Shown: positions 47,101 through 56,084 of the stretch, one piece after another
How positions within the stretch are numbered: the first letter of the stretch is position 1
Layout: each line of letters begins with the position of its first letter
DNA from: Giardia muris
Taxonomy: Eukaryota > Fornicata > Diplomonadida > Hexamitidae
Reading direction: 5' to 3'
Assembly (NCBI GenBank): GCA_006247105.1
Contig: CM016928.1
Span: 620,001 to 684,000 of the forward strand
DNA: 64,000 bases
Program-made: the position numbers and the translations under genes
The notes under the pieces: generated by a model
The model's database searches: none
The model's input: only the letters and a program-made list of their open reading frames with translations
Told to the model about the DNA's origin: nothing

Positions 47101-49556
47101 GAAGAGGTGACATCGTCCATTTCGGCGAGAGGCCCTCCCTCCCCGACCAGGAGTTGATTGACCTTGCGCTCGTCAACCCGAATGCACACAATGTAGGGGA
47201 GAAGCGAGGACAACCCGGTTCCCATGTTGTACCCCTTGAGGACTATCGAGAGGTCGATGTGATGGGCGTCATCGAGTGTGACCGTCGAGTTACACGCCTG
47301 AACGCAGATGCTATCCAGAGGAATGAGAGGGGAGAGCGTGCTACTCACGGAGAAGGAGCGAGGATGATGAGTGCCGGAACCGTTATTCCCATCTGTCGTC
47401 CCATCAGGGTTCAGTTCCGGTGCCGAATAAGAGGTAACATCCAGGAGCATCCCCATCACATTGGCGACATAAGCGACCGTCGAGAGTTCCTTACAGTCAG
47501 TACAGAAGACACGGAGACTGTTATCAACCATGAAGAGATGGCGGTTGACAAGGGTGATGCGAGCAACGCGATCGATGATACGTCCATATGTGGGGTCATC
47601 GTTCAAGACAAGCCTCTCAGTCCTTTTCCCCGTGAAGCTATACTTGACGATCTCGACACGGGAATATTCTGCGTCGAGATCATCACGAGAGTTCTGAGAG
47701 GCCAGAATGTAGTTTCCGAAGAGTGCACAGTCTGCGACGTAGGAATAGCGTTCGTCAAGGTGGAAGGCCCCTGCGGGGGTAGGGGATTGACCGACAGTAA
47801 CCCGAAAGACAGTGAAGGAGTTATCCCCGAACGCAAGTACAAATCCCGCCAGCGTGTCGAGCTCGACTGCGGTCTTCATATCAACGAGTGTCGAAAGCTT
47901 CTTGATTGGGAAGGTGGCCTCAAGGTCATGCTCCTGAAGACGGCCACTGGCAGTATTGATACTGACGCGAAAGGTGCGGGAGCCTGTCAGAACGGCGGTC
48001 AGGAAGCTATTCCGTCCCGACATGAACTGCTGGTCAAGAAAGCTCGGCTTCGTCAGGGGCTCGCCGGAAAGGTCCTGTGCGAAGATGACCCCATTCGTCC
48101 TATTAGCATACGAGACTTGAAGGTCCTTCGGCTCGAAGGAGAAGCGGAGGAGAGAGGCATAATGGCTGGCGGCGTCCGCACTTTCGGAGTCGTGCGGGTT
48201 GTAGGCGGTAATTAGAAGCTGGAGGTCTGCATTACTACCAAGGATGACTTGAGACACGAAGACATCTTGAAGCGGCCCTCCACGCCCCCCACGCACGGTA
48301 TGACGTTCCGTCACATGGATGCTATCAAGGCCATGAGGAACCGCCGGGCCTAAGGCAAGAGGTCGGGAATAACGGCGATCATTGGCATGGAGATATGTCT
48401 TAGAAACCGCGTAGGTATGCATCTCAGCCATATCGAAGGCATCCACAAGGAGCTTTCCAGGGCGGCGAGTAACGACTGCATAACCTCCAAGGCCTTTAAG
48501 AGAAACGATCAACCCGAAGCCGTCAATGACAGTTAATGGCCCGTTCGTCCCTTGAAAGCCCTCGATCGCCGTCTCGAGGTCAGCATAGATGGCTTCCTGG
48601 GTCAAGATGTTCAACATCCTGACCTGTCCTCCAGAGGGTGTAAGAAACCCAAGCCGTAACCCTGGGAGGCGGACTATCCCGGCTTCGGCAAGGTATTCGA
48701 TCTTTGAGCGTGGAACCTTTGTCTTCTGGCTCCCAACGATGAGGGCTTTGAACCCGTATGTGAAGATGTCTCCGTGTGTGGAGACGACGCAGTAAGTGTC
48801 ACTACATGCCCAGTAGAAGAGCCGCTCGAGTCGCACCTTAGTCCCAACGCCCCCACTTGATAAAGGGACAGTATCGATCTGGCGAGCATTCCCGTTGTCG
48901 GTTAGAACGACGATCTCTCCACCTTCCCACGCAATGATACACTCGAAGAATCCCAACCCCACATAAGAGGAAAGGTCGATGGGGCCTTCTCCGGCCGAGG
49001 TTGCTCCCATGACACAGATGACGTTCTCCGTACAACTGGTTCGTTCGATGACGTCAACGACTGGGCCTGCACGATGGACGGAAGTGATTTGCTCCAGGAC
49101 AAGAGAGCCTGTTGAGAAAGTATAAAGATTGACGAGTCCCATTGAGTCACAGGTTGCAAGAAGTTGCCCACACGCTAGCCAACGGATCGTACAGATCGGT
49201 GCGCTATGAAAGTCTCCATTGTAAGCGGGATTTGGGTCTGATGGGAGCCAAATGGCGTAGGCACCATCTTGGAACCCGACGACGGAGAGGTACTCGATAA
49301 AAGGATGGCATGCAACCGCCGTGACTGGGATGATCCTCTCCTCGGCGTCGCGCCGGACAAGGCGATCGACGGGGAGCTGGTTAGCGATCGAGGTTTTGCT
49401 CGCAAGAGTTAAAGTACGGTTTTCAGTGGGGCTTAAAACTGCGAGGGAACCATCTGAAAGGATGGCAAAGAGGGCGTCCGAGGAGGATTGGGCGAACGCG
49501 CGGACTACGCAGAGGTGCGGGTCGTCAAGGATGATGTCCGACTCGACTGTGATCAT
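44172..49556 (-). CDS. IFT140: Intraflagellar transport protein IFT140
   Basis: IFT140 is a core IFT-A subunit for retrograde transport and membrane-protein entry in flagella. The 1,794-residue protein has N-terminal WD40 repeats forming two propellers (residues 1 to about 700) and a long TPR-like solenoid. The C-terminal part is diagnostic: FAKVARQKQVYIAAANFLQ, then DWRGGG, then KGDIYGLLAEFHAARGE correspond closely to human IFT140. It is about 330 residues longer than human, partly through inserts in the middle. The start follows AAGAATA. With ZMYND12-like and other axonemal candidates it suits a flagellated protist. Confidence 0.9.
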   Translation of the reverse strand: MITVESDIILDDPHLCVVRAFAQSSSDALFAILSDGSLAVLSPTENRTLTLASKTSIANQLPVDRLVRRDAEERIIPVTAVACHPFIEYLSVVGFQDGAYAIWLPSDPNPAYNGDFHSAPICTIRWLACGQLLATCDSMGLVNLYTFSTGSLVLEQITSVHRAGPVVDVIERTSCTENVICVMGATSAGEGPIDLSSYVGLGFFECIIAWEGGEIVVLTDNGNARQIDTVPLSSGGVGTKVRLERLFYWACSDTYCVVSTHGDIFTYGFKALIVGSQKTKVPRSKIEYLAEAGIVRLPGLRLGFLTPSGGQVRMLNILTQEAIYADLETAIEGFQGTNGPLTVIDGFGLIVSLKGLGGYAVVTRRPGKLLVDAFDMAEMHTYAVSKTYLHANDRRYSRPLALGPAVPHGLDSIHVTERHTVRGGRGGPLQDVFVSQVILGSNADLQLLITAYNPHDSESADAASHYASLLRFSFEPKDLQVSYANRTNGVIFAQDLSGEPLTKPSFLDQQFMSGRNSFLTAVLTGSRTFRVSINTASGRLQEHDLEATFPIKKLSTLVDMKTAVELDTLAGFVLAFGDNSFTVFRVTVGQSPTPAGAFHLDERYSYVADCALFGNYILASQNSRDDLDAEYSRVEIVKYSFTGKRTERLVLNDDPTYGRIIDRVARITLVNRHLFMVDNSLRVFCTDCKELSTVAYVANVMGMLLDVTSYSAPELNPDGTTDGNNGSGTHHPRSFSVSSTLSPLIPLDSICVQACNSTVTLDDAHHIDLSIVLKGYNMGTGLSSLLPYIVCIRVDERKVNQLLVGEGGPLAEMDDVTSSTVVSSRIFDFAPYTVVSANIDCFGTLGTELVLAPTLNAPFVGCGLLAALKLGVASRHELSMEFLEKKLDSLGPEDDQDSSDLVAALCALCEAESEQRRIALFLQCLHTEVMQQDRVYAGLHDHVDKTFLSVQGVFEPYIISRLERTMQPLTSTLLTLLSPAFIFLERVQNPDEVATSVFSTIVSDKITMRSLTMLGTLNRVGLQQSCTTTYALNKFIVCIANGQIAEAYAFVLASENPQVWRSLAILCIKNGYVGLLKTCISHLRSPLLSLLLRSALTGSSGIQDLSSGPGIGGHDGKDNGGRARVSAQDQQLIALMGLALGEEAASGTQLQARPLQLTRLLNEAGLATEVLTSQGAYSLTSATSGLASLARKGSVLALADRLVYQGDVNGANRCYSEVYGSAASNLDIDTLSMNPQAIMDADKDVQRVRAEYRENGPEACADLAKRINAPQALYQAARLVEEAARTKNTSGYWLEAARLFSLCNAHTHALSCAIRCQADEIIYSIATASHSQRLGLVAAAYFSDRYRGALAEVGEKMTESEYERLQDYVEKALVLYKTAGLGAQGIELCLKSNRMRELASLLNEFLCSSDASEKGEESGTVPGSGSREAMISDDLLIRSGRALLDISSEDYSLEDQNKFIQVATLALARAHAYEDALKIITEGRIRITEQLADVLTPTPQQLEDDPDAKGIVETLGKLLLKAGLYGAATKKFILVQNYQLATTALVKLGDADRIIKFAKVARQKQVYIAAANFLQTQDWRGGGHLPVIVSFYEKANALELIAKFFAHCCAEEILEFHDYMKAKSAILECVKRQRVALEYVEAGASAKESERVATARAAKIEALRDALRNYEQNAKLVNAFLQLCDFARDTTRNHDGADTLQNNATKLLTAVEQMEGCYVQKGDIYGLLAEFHAARGERGRVTAVFREMVQQGIRVEDFIDSEMCRTFSADLGTLAPTPSADFEEIQLGAEASDQ

Positions 49557-49594
49557 TATTCTTGACCTCGATTTACTTTTGCACCCATCCGACC

Positions 49595-51583
49595 TCAGAA
49601 GGTGGCGGCCTCGTCCTTCAGAGAGAGCGACAAGGTAGAGAGGAGGAAGGTCGCATCAGGAGACCCCTCCAGAAGCCCAGCAAGTGCCTTGAAAGGTGGG
49701 TTCGTCTTATCCGCCTCCTTGAACCCGTACGCGGCTCGATGGAGCTGGGCGACAATCATCTCCACATGGGCGTCGAGAGAGGTGCGACGGGTTGGGACCT
49801 TGAGACGAGCCTCACAGATCGTTCCCGCCTTACCAAGATCGGTTCCTTCTGGCAATCCTTCTTCTTCAAGAAGAGCCCGTCTCACAAGGGCAAAGAAGGG
49901 CCCGTCAAAGAGGTGGAGGGAGATCCTTGGTGCGAAATGTTGATATTCTAGGACCTGGGTCGCAATAATACTGCAAGGGTAGTGAATGATGGACTGCTCT
50001 GGGAACTTAAACATCTCGGCGAGGGCTAGAGCTGGTGCCCCACTCTCAAGAAGAAGGAGGGTTAGATAAGGGCTTGAGCCATAGACGATCTCTCCATCGG
50101 GCCCCAACGTATGCTGGATGCTGATGGTCTTCTTGAGGCCCTGGACATTGTTCGCAACGCTCGCATTTGCATCGCTACATGCCTTCGCGACCTCCGAGGT
50201 GAACTCGTAGCCACAGGTTGCCTTGAGGTGCTGATAGACGTCCTGGAAGATATAGGAAAGGCCGATCACGAATGGTAATAATTGCTTCTGTTCTCCTGCA
50301 CCGGCCGCCCTATAATAGACCTCGACGAAGTCAACCGCCATATCTGGTCTGAATTCTGTCTGAAGGGTACGTTCCTCCTTTTCCTTGATGGCCTCCTTAG
50401 TGATCTCACTGAGGCGAAGTAGTTCGGCAAGGGCACTGATGACGTGTTGCTTGAGAAGCATCTTCATCCCAGCATCACAGGCCTCAGGGGTGACCAGTGG
50501 GACCTCACACAGCACATGCGGCGGAGAGCCCGGAGGGGGCTTTGGGATGTTCGGCGTGCAATGAAGAATCTCTAGGAACCCAGGGATGCATGCTTTGGCA
50601 AGCTCGTCGATCTTACTGGCGTAATATAGGCTCTCAGACTCCTTCTCCGAAAGGATCCCGGAACGTATGGCTTCACGGAAGGCCGAGACCGTTATCTGCA
50701 GGAGCGTCCTGATGGTCCCTGGGTGAGACTTGAGATTAATCGTGCTACGTAGGAGAGCTGGAAGGCTATCAAGGATAAGCTCGCGGACCGGCCCAGTACA
50801 GCCATTGGCGAGCAAGGAACAGATGATGAACGACGCATGCATCAACGAGTCAAAAGGCGCGTTCGCTTCGAAGAGCGCAAACATCGACTGGACAATCCCG
50901 CTCTGGAGGACGATCTCGGTCTGGAGGTGAATGGACTCCGTCGCCCGGTCCTTCCCGACGATCAGGTAGTGGATCGCCTCTGTCGCCGGGGCAGAGCACA
51001 GGATCTGGCAAAAGAGAGAGAGGATGTAAGGGTTGTTGAGGATGTACTGCTGGAGCTTCTTGAGACGCATCGGAGAGCGGACGAGCATAATGATCAAGCG
51101 GCAAAAGTTCTCGGCGACGTGAAGGGGGATACGGCGCTGAGCATACCTCTGAGGTAAGCCCGCAGGACCGGCCGTGGGAGCCGTCACGGAAACTCGCTCG
51201 ATCATGACGCTGTCGAGCTCCTCATGCGTCAGGTAGCGGTGCTGCTCCGTCGAGTACGGCCTCAGCGCCATAAACAGCTGCCCCATGAGCGTCGGGTTCG
51301 AGGTGATCGTATCAAGGAGCGCCGAGATATCTGCGACAAAGACGTCGTTCGCCGCGGCTGAGAGCTGCCGCTTCGACTCCTCGGGGTCGTACGCATACGC
51401 GATCAGCCTCATGATCGTGTCCTGCTTGGATAGGTAAGAGTGGAGCGAGTTGGACGTCTGCTGAAGCTCGGCCGAAAGCTTGTCGTACGCGAGGATGGCC
51501 TCGAGGTTGTCGCTCCGGATGTGCTCGTCGATATCGCTCGACTGGTCCGGAGAGTAGAACATGGTCCAGAAGAAGGACGACAT
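49595..51583 (-). CDS. Protein phosphatase 6 regulatory subunit (SAPS domain)
   Basis: SAPS proteins bind PP6/Sit4 catalytic subunits and steer their targets. The 662-residue product starts with the family hallmark SFFWTMF, then helical HEAT/ARM-like repeats: SDNLEAILAYDKLSAELQQ, LHSYLSKQDTIMRLIAYA, LLDTITSNPTLMGQLF and NFCRLIIMLV. These parallel human PPP6R in order (FW start, DE-rich helix, LL-L-Q repeat, then a non-conserved C-terminal half). The ATG is 15 bp upstream of nothing but GAAAAATCGAG, a weak initiator. The C-terminal half is not recognised beyond being helical. Confidence 0.75.
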   Translation of the reverse strand: MSSFFWTMFYSPDQSSDIDEHIRSDNLEAILAYDKLSAELQQTSNSLHSYLSKQDTIMRLIAYAYDPEESKRQLSAAANDVFVADISALLDTITSNPTLMGQLFMALRPYSTEQHRYLTHEELDSVMIERVSVTAPTAGPAGLPQRYAQRRIPLHVAENFCRLIIMLVRSPMRLKKLQQYILNNPYILSLFCQILCSAPATEAIHYLIVGKDRATESIHLQTEIVLQSGIVQSMFALFEANAPFDSLMHASFIICSLLANGCTGPVRELILDSLPALLRSTINLKSHPGTIRTLLQITVSAFREAIRSGILSEKESESLYYASKIDELAKACIPGFLEILHCTPNIPKPPPGSPPHVLCEVPLVTPEACDAGMKMLLKQHVISALAELLRLSEITKEAIKEKEERTLQTEFRPDMAVDFVEVYYRAAGAGEQKQLLPFVIGLSYIFQDVYQHLKATCGYEFTSEVAKACSDANASVANNVQGLKKTISIQHTLGPDGEIVYGSSPYLTLLLLESGAPALALAEMFKFPEQSIIHYPCSIIATQVLEYQHFAPRISLHLFDGPFFALVRRALLEEEGLPEGTDLGKAGTICEARLKVPTRRTSLDAHVEMIVAQLHRAAYGFKEADKTNPPFKALAGLLEGSPDATFLLSTLSLSLKDEAATF

Positions 51584-51600
51584 TCTCGATTTTTCACTGT

Positions 51601-54600
51601 TTACATGGAGAAGTAACCATCGAAACCATCAGGCATCTTCATATCGCGCATCTTGAACCACTCCTCCATCTTCCCTTTGACCTCCTGGAGGGTCCCCCTG
51701 GCCTTCTCGGTTAGCTCCGAGGTTGGAGGCTGCTCCTTTTCAAGACGAAGCGCATTCAACTCATTCTGAACCCTCTCGAGCTCCTGCTTGAGGCGGATCC
51801 CCTCGGCGGTGGACTTGTCGCACTTCTCGCTGATCCGGGCATACTCCTGTCTCCGTTCCTCCTCAGAAGGCAGGTTGTTGTAATACAGCTCGTTCTTGAG
51901 GCGGATGTAGTTGGCCTGGAGTGCCGTGTACATCTCAGGCGTGACCTCACCTCGAAGGGGATCAAGGATGTGGTCCGTGAGTTCCTGGGGAATCAACTCG
52001 CAAAGACTGGCAACCGTCTCCTCGGCGCTCCTGAGTGACTCGAGAAGATTCTCGTTCCCCTGTTTCTGAAGAGTCGTCGTCGACTTTAGCCCCTCGCACA
52101 TCTCACCGTGGCCGTCCATCATCTTCCTGAAGTTTCGTCGCTCCGCCATGTCCGCCTCCGACGCAATTTTGGTCGCACTCGAGGACTCGTTAAGCTCCGC
52201 AATCACTTTCTTGAGCCATTCGATCTCCATGTCCCTGTCGAGGATGTTCTCCAGATGGCCCTCGTCCTGGCGGGAACGGTAGTTCAGGAGGCGTTTGAGG
52301 CGGTTAAGTTCATTCTGGGTCCGCTCCAACTCCTCTTTGATCCGTTCCACCTCCTCGTTGGTTGCACCCTGCTGGTCGTCAGGCGCATCAATGATCGCAT
52401 CGTCATTCCTGGTTATAGAATCCAGTGCCGCCAGCAGCTCTTCGATCTCGCGGTCCTTCGCCACGAGGGTGTCATTCAGCTTATCCTTCTCCTCACGCAA
52501 GCACCTCTCAGCCTGGGCGTAGCTCTCAAGCGTATCGGTGGCCTCCTGGAGCGCCGAGCGGAGGCTCTCAATCTCGCGGGCAGCATCATCACTCGGGGGC
52601 CGGGGTGCCAGAGGAAGCGACGCGGCACCAGACCCAGACCCTTGAGGTGTCCGAGCAAGACGCGGGGACAGGCTCGTACAAAGAGACGCGATAGTATGCG
52701 ACTGTTGGTCAAGAGCCTCGTTGAGCTCCTCGATCTCACGGGCCTTTGCGTTGTTCGCCTCCTGGAGCGCAGTGATTGTATCCGTATGTTGACTGAGCAA
52801 GAGGCTCATTACCTCAGTCGGCGCCCCCTCTGCGTTATGCGCCTCGAGTAGCTGAATGCGCTTCCGGGCGTCCTCGAGCTCGCGCTCAAGGGCGGCCGCC
52901 CGTGCTAGGAGTTTCTTGTCCTCGGGCTTCAGAAACTCGGCCATTCGGAGCCGGTCTTCTGCATCCCGGAGCTGCGCCTGAAGCTGGTTGATCATATCAA
53001 GATTCATGCTCGATGGTCTCGTCGTGTTGGCCTTACGCTGCTGTTCGAGCAGCGCGTTCAGGTCGGTAATCTCCTCATCCCGCTTGTGGAGTTCGTCATC
53101 CCGGTGCGCAATTCCGTCGTCGAGCTCCTTGACACGCTTGTCGAGCTCTTTCTCCCTGGCCTCAAGCTCCCTAATACGCTCGTTGAGTGATGCAGCCATG
53201 TAATTTGATTCAGTCTCAACTTGCGTCAGATCGCTTCGAAGACTATCAAGCTCTCTCTTAGCATTCTCCAGTTCATCGCGCGTCTCCCGAAGCTCCTTAT
53301 TCGCCTGGTCGCGCTCATCCTGGAGGCGCCGCTTTTCGCTCTCGAGCTCATCGACCTTCCCATTCAGGCGCTGGATCTCCTGCCGATCGCGGTCGGACTG
53401 GGCCTCGAGCTCCTTAATGCGTGCTTCCGCACTGGCCTTCTTGGCATGCAGATCCACGAGGCGCTGCTCGAGATCGTCAGCATGACGCGACGCATTCAGG
53501 CTGCCTATGTTCTGATCGAGAATCACTTCGCAGATCTGGTTCTCGAGAAGGCGGATCTTTGCCCCCGCGTCATCGACCAGCGCACGCATCGTTAGAACTT
53601 GGTCGTCGCGTGTTCTGAGCTGCTCCTCAAGATCGCCGATCCGCTGGTGAAGCTTTGCGATCGTTGCGTCGCGATCCGCCAGAGTCCCACGGAGCTCGGT
53701 GAGCTGGGCATCTTTCTCCTGCCTCTCGCGATTGAGGTCATCGATCTGGTCATTGAGCCTATTGACCTCGTCGCGCTGCTTGTCTGCGAACGCCCTTGCC
53801 GTGTTGAGGTCGTTCTCGAGCGTCTGGAGCTGAGTCTCAACCTCAGGTGGGATGTACGGGCGCGCCTCGAGCGCCTTGATACGGTGCTGGGCCTCGCGGA
53901 GGAGCCCAACCACCGCGGGGTCGATATTTGGCCTCGACGCCAGCTCGTCGTTGAGGTGCGCGATCTCCCGCCCGAGCTCCTCGCGGATCTGGCGCAGGTT
54001 GTTCTCGTGCTCGCGCGCCTCCTCCTTGGCGAGCCCCACGGTCATACGGGCCTCGTCGAGCCCCTTCGTAAGCGCCTGGACCTGCTCCTCCAGGCTGTCA
54101 CGCGCTTTCGAGACCTGGTCGAGCGTTTCCTGCTGGAGCTGGCGCGTGCTCGCAAGGCGGTGCTTCTCCTCCTCCATCGTGTTGACCGAGCGGCGAAGCT
54201 CGTCAAAGGAGCGCTCCTGCGACTCGATCGCCGCGACGAGGCGCTCGATCAACTTATCGCGCTCCTCGAGCTCGGCCTCGTGCCTCGCGATCTGCCCATT
54301 GACGCGCTCCAGGGTTCCTCGAAGCTGCTCAATCTCTTTCTTGTCCTCGTTGCGCCCGCTGCGCTCGTTCTTAAGCTCCTCATTGAGATCCTTGCAGCGC
54401 CGGTCGAGCTCGTTGAACTGGTTCGTCGGAACGTGCGTACTCCTCATCTCCGCATACTCGTTCTCGAGGTGCTTGATGCGGTCCTGCGCGTGGTAGAGCT
54501 GCGGAGACAGTGTGTTGATCTGCGCGAGCTTATCCTCGATTTCCTCCTCCTTGCGACGAAGCTCACTCTGAAGCGCGCGGCGGCTATCCTCGAGGGCACG

Positions 54601-56061
54601 AAGCTCGTTGCGGAGGCGATCGCTCTCCTTCTGCTCGGTGTCGAGCTTATGAGTGAGATCCTCAACGCGCTTTTCCGCCTCGGCGAGACGCGGTTCGAGC
54701 TCCTCGAGGCGGCGGCGACTACCCTCGTTTTCGTTGCGAAGCGCACGGACGCTTTTAACGAGACCCTCAAGCTCCGCCGCAGTTCCCGCGGCCTCCGCGA
54801 TATCCACCACGGCGGCCTCCACGTGTTCTATGCGATGCGCGGCGTCAAGGAGGCGTGCTGACGCTTCCCGAACCTCGTCTCGACGCTTCTGGAGGTCATC
54901 CTGGAGCTCCTGGATCCTCAAGTCGCGCTCGGGGATATCAACGCGCTCCAGTCGGTTGATAGCATCTTTCCCGTCTTCTATCTCCCGATTCAGCTTCTGG
55001 ATCTCTCTCTCGTCCTGATTCCCTTTGATGCGGAGGTCTGAGACGAGGCCCTCCAGGTAGCGGATTCTCGCCCCCAGGTCGTCAGGCGGGGGGATGCTGT
55101 CCAATCGCCCACGAAGATCGCTGAGGGTAGTGACCTGCCTCGAGAGCATGTCCTGGGACGTATCGAGCTCATTCTTCTGCTTGTTGTACGCGTCTCTGAG
55201 CTCGTCATAGTCCCTTCTGTACTTGGCATTAAGCTCCTCCAACTCGTTACGCGTGGCGAGTCCGTCAGCCACGAGGCCCTCCAGAAGCTTGATACGCTCC
55301 CGAGCATCACGGAGGTCTGCCGAGGAGATGACTGGGGCAAAAGATGCCTCGTTCTGCAGCCTCTCCAATTCCCTCTGAAGGTCGTCGATGTGACGCTGGA
55401 GGTTCGGCTTATCGACCTCCTCGGCCCTGTAGACCTTTCCCTCAAGCTCGTCGATGGTGCTTTTCAGCCTCTCGACCTCCTCGCTATGGTCGGGTGCGGC
55501 CTGGAGCGCCTGGAGGCGAAGCTCGGTGATGCTGCGCTCGCGCTCGGAGAGGAGCTTGACCAGGCCGCTCACAGCGTTCGTCTTCTTATCGAGAGAGTGC
55601 TTGAGCTCGTTGTTCTCCTCGGTAAGTTTGTCATTGGCGCGAAGCAGGGCGCTAATCGCGTCATCTTCGGAGTCCTGGGCCTTTCGGCCGTAGGTGACCT
55701 CGTCGCTGAGATGGGCGTAGCTCTTGCTGAGCGCCTGGTTGGTCTTGTTAACCTCACTGAGTGCCTTTACGATTGTCTTGATCCTGTCGTCCGAGCTTGC
55801 AAACATGCGGATCTCTTCGATGAAAGAATCGATAGACTTGGCGGTCTCTGTGTTTTCTCCAACGTGTGTAATCGTATACTTCACGGCCTGTGCCAAATCC
55901 TCCTTCTCTCTTTGAGACCTAGCAAGTTTCTCGTCGAGGTCGCGGATACAGCTGTCGCGCTCGCGGATGATCCTCTCGGCCGTGATGTCGCAATTGCAGC
56001 GAGGACAGACCACTGACTGCCCGATCAGCGCACTCGCGTCCGTACCGCCGTGCGCGCTCAT
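51601..56061 (-). CDS. Giant coiled-coil protein with N-terminal CxxC
   Basis: The 1,486-residue protein starts at the ATG behind CCAAAAAA; an upstream in-frame Met would overlap the FKBP stop. The first 35 residues hold VVCPRCNCDITAERI, a CxxCxC that could bind zinc with a partner. From about residue 35 to 1,470 it is nearly continuous heptad coiled coil, interrupted by a Pro/Ser-rich hinge near residue 1,140 (SPRLARTPQGSGSG). Length gives a rod of order 200 nm if uninterrupted. Such proteins in Giardia occur in the disc, median body and axoneme-associated structures; I cannot say which. No motor or kinase domain is present. Confidence 0.8.
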   Translation of the reverse strand: MSAHGGTDASALIGQSVVCPRCNCDITAERIIRERDSCIRDLDEKLARSQREKEDLAQAVKYTITHVGENTETAKSIDSFIEEIRMFASSDDRIKTIVKALSEVNKTNQALSKSYAHLSDEVTYGRKAQDSEDDAISALLRANDKLTEENNELKHSLDKKTNAVSGLVKLLSERERSITELRLQALQAAPDHSEEVERLKSTIDELEGKVYRAEEVDKPNLQRHIDDLQRELERLQNEASFAPVISSADLRDARERIKLLEGLVADGLATRNELEELNAKYRRDYDELRDAYNKQKNELDTSQDMLSRQVTTLSDLRGRLDSIPPPDDLGARIRYLEGLVSDLRIKGNQDEREIQKLNREIEDGKDAINRLERVDIPERDLRIQELQDDLQKRRDEVREASARLLDAAHRIEHVEAAVVDIAEAAGTAAELEGLVKSVRALRNENEGSRRRLEELEPRLAEAEKRVEDLTHKLDTEQKESDRLRNELRALEDSRRALQSELRRKEEEIEDKLAQINTLSPQLYHAQDRIKHLENEYAEMRSTHVPTNQFNELDRRCKDLNEELKNERSGRNEDKKEIEQLRGTLERVNGQIARHEAELEERDKLIERLVAAIESQERSFDELRRSVNTMEEEKHRLASTRQLQQETLDQVSKARDSLEEQVQALTKGLDEARMTVGLAKEEAREHENNLRQIREELGREIAHLNDELASRPNIDPAVVGLLREAQHRIKALEARPYIPPEVETQLQTLENDLNTARAFADKQRDEVNRLNDQIDDLNRERQEKDAQLTELRGTLADRDATIAKLHQRIGDLEEQLRTRDDQVLTMRALVDDAGAKIRLLENQICEVILDQNIGSLNASRHADDLEQRLVDLHAKKASAEARIKELEAQSDRDRQEIQRLNGKVDELESEKRRLQDERDQANKELRETRDELENAKRELDSLRSDLTQVETESNYMAASLNERIRELEAREKELDKRVKELDDGIAHRDDELHKRDEEITDLNALLEQQRKANTTRPSSMNLDMINQLQAQLRDAEDRLRMAEFLKPEDKKLLARAAALERELEDARKRIQLLEAHNAEGAPTEVMSLLLSQHTDTITALQEANNAKAREIEELNEALDQQSHTIASLCTSLSPRLARTPQGSGSGAASLPLAPRPPSDDAAREIESLRSALQEATDTLESYAQAERCLREEKDKLNDTLVAKDREIEELLAALDSITRNDDAIIDAPDDQQGATNEEVERIKEELERTQNELNRLKRLLNYRSRQDEGHLENILDRDMEIEWLKKVIAELNESSSATKIASEADMAERRNFRKMMDGHGEMCEGLKSTTTLQKQGNENLLESLRSAEETVASLCELIPQELTDHILDPLRGEVTPEMYTALQANYIRLKNELYYNNLPSEEERRQEYARISEKCDKSTAEGIRLKQELERVQNELNALRLEKEQPPTSELTEKARGTLQEVKGKMEEWFKMRDMKMPDGFDGYFSM

Positions 56062-56084
56062 TTTTTTGGAAGCCCAATCAAAAT

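Noticed and set aside
47154..48215. 353-codon plus-strand frame
   Set aside because: It is antisense to IFT140, whose WD40 frame is well supported; no initiator, no recognisable domain.
53599..54861. 420-codon plus-strand frame and its neighbours over 52-56 kb
   Set aside because: It is a shadow of the heptad-rich coiled-coil gene on the minus strand; Leu/Arg-rich composition is the expected antisense of Glu/Lys/Gln repeats.
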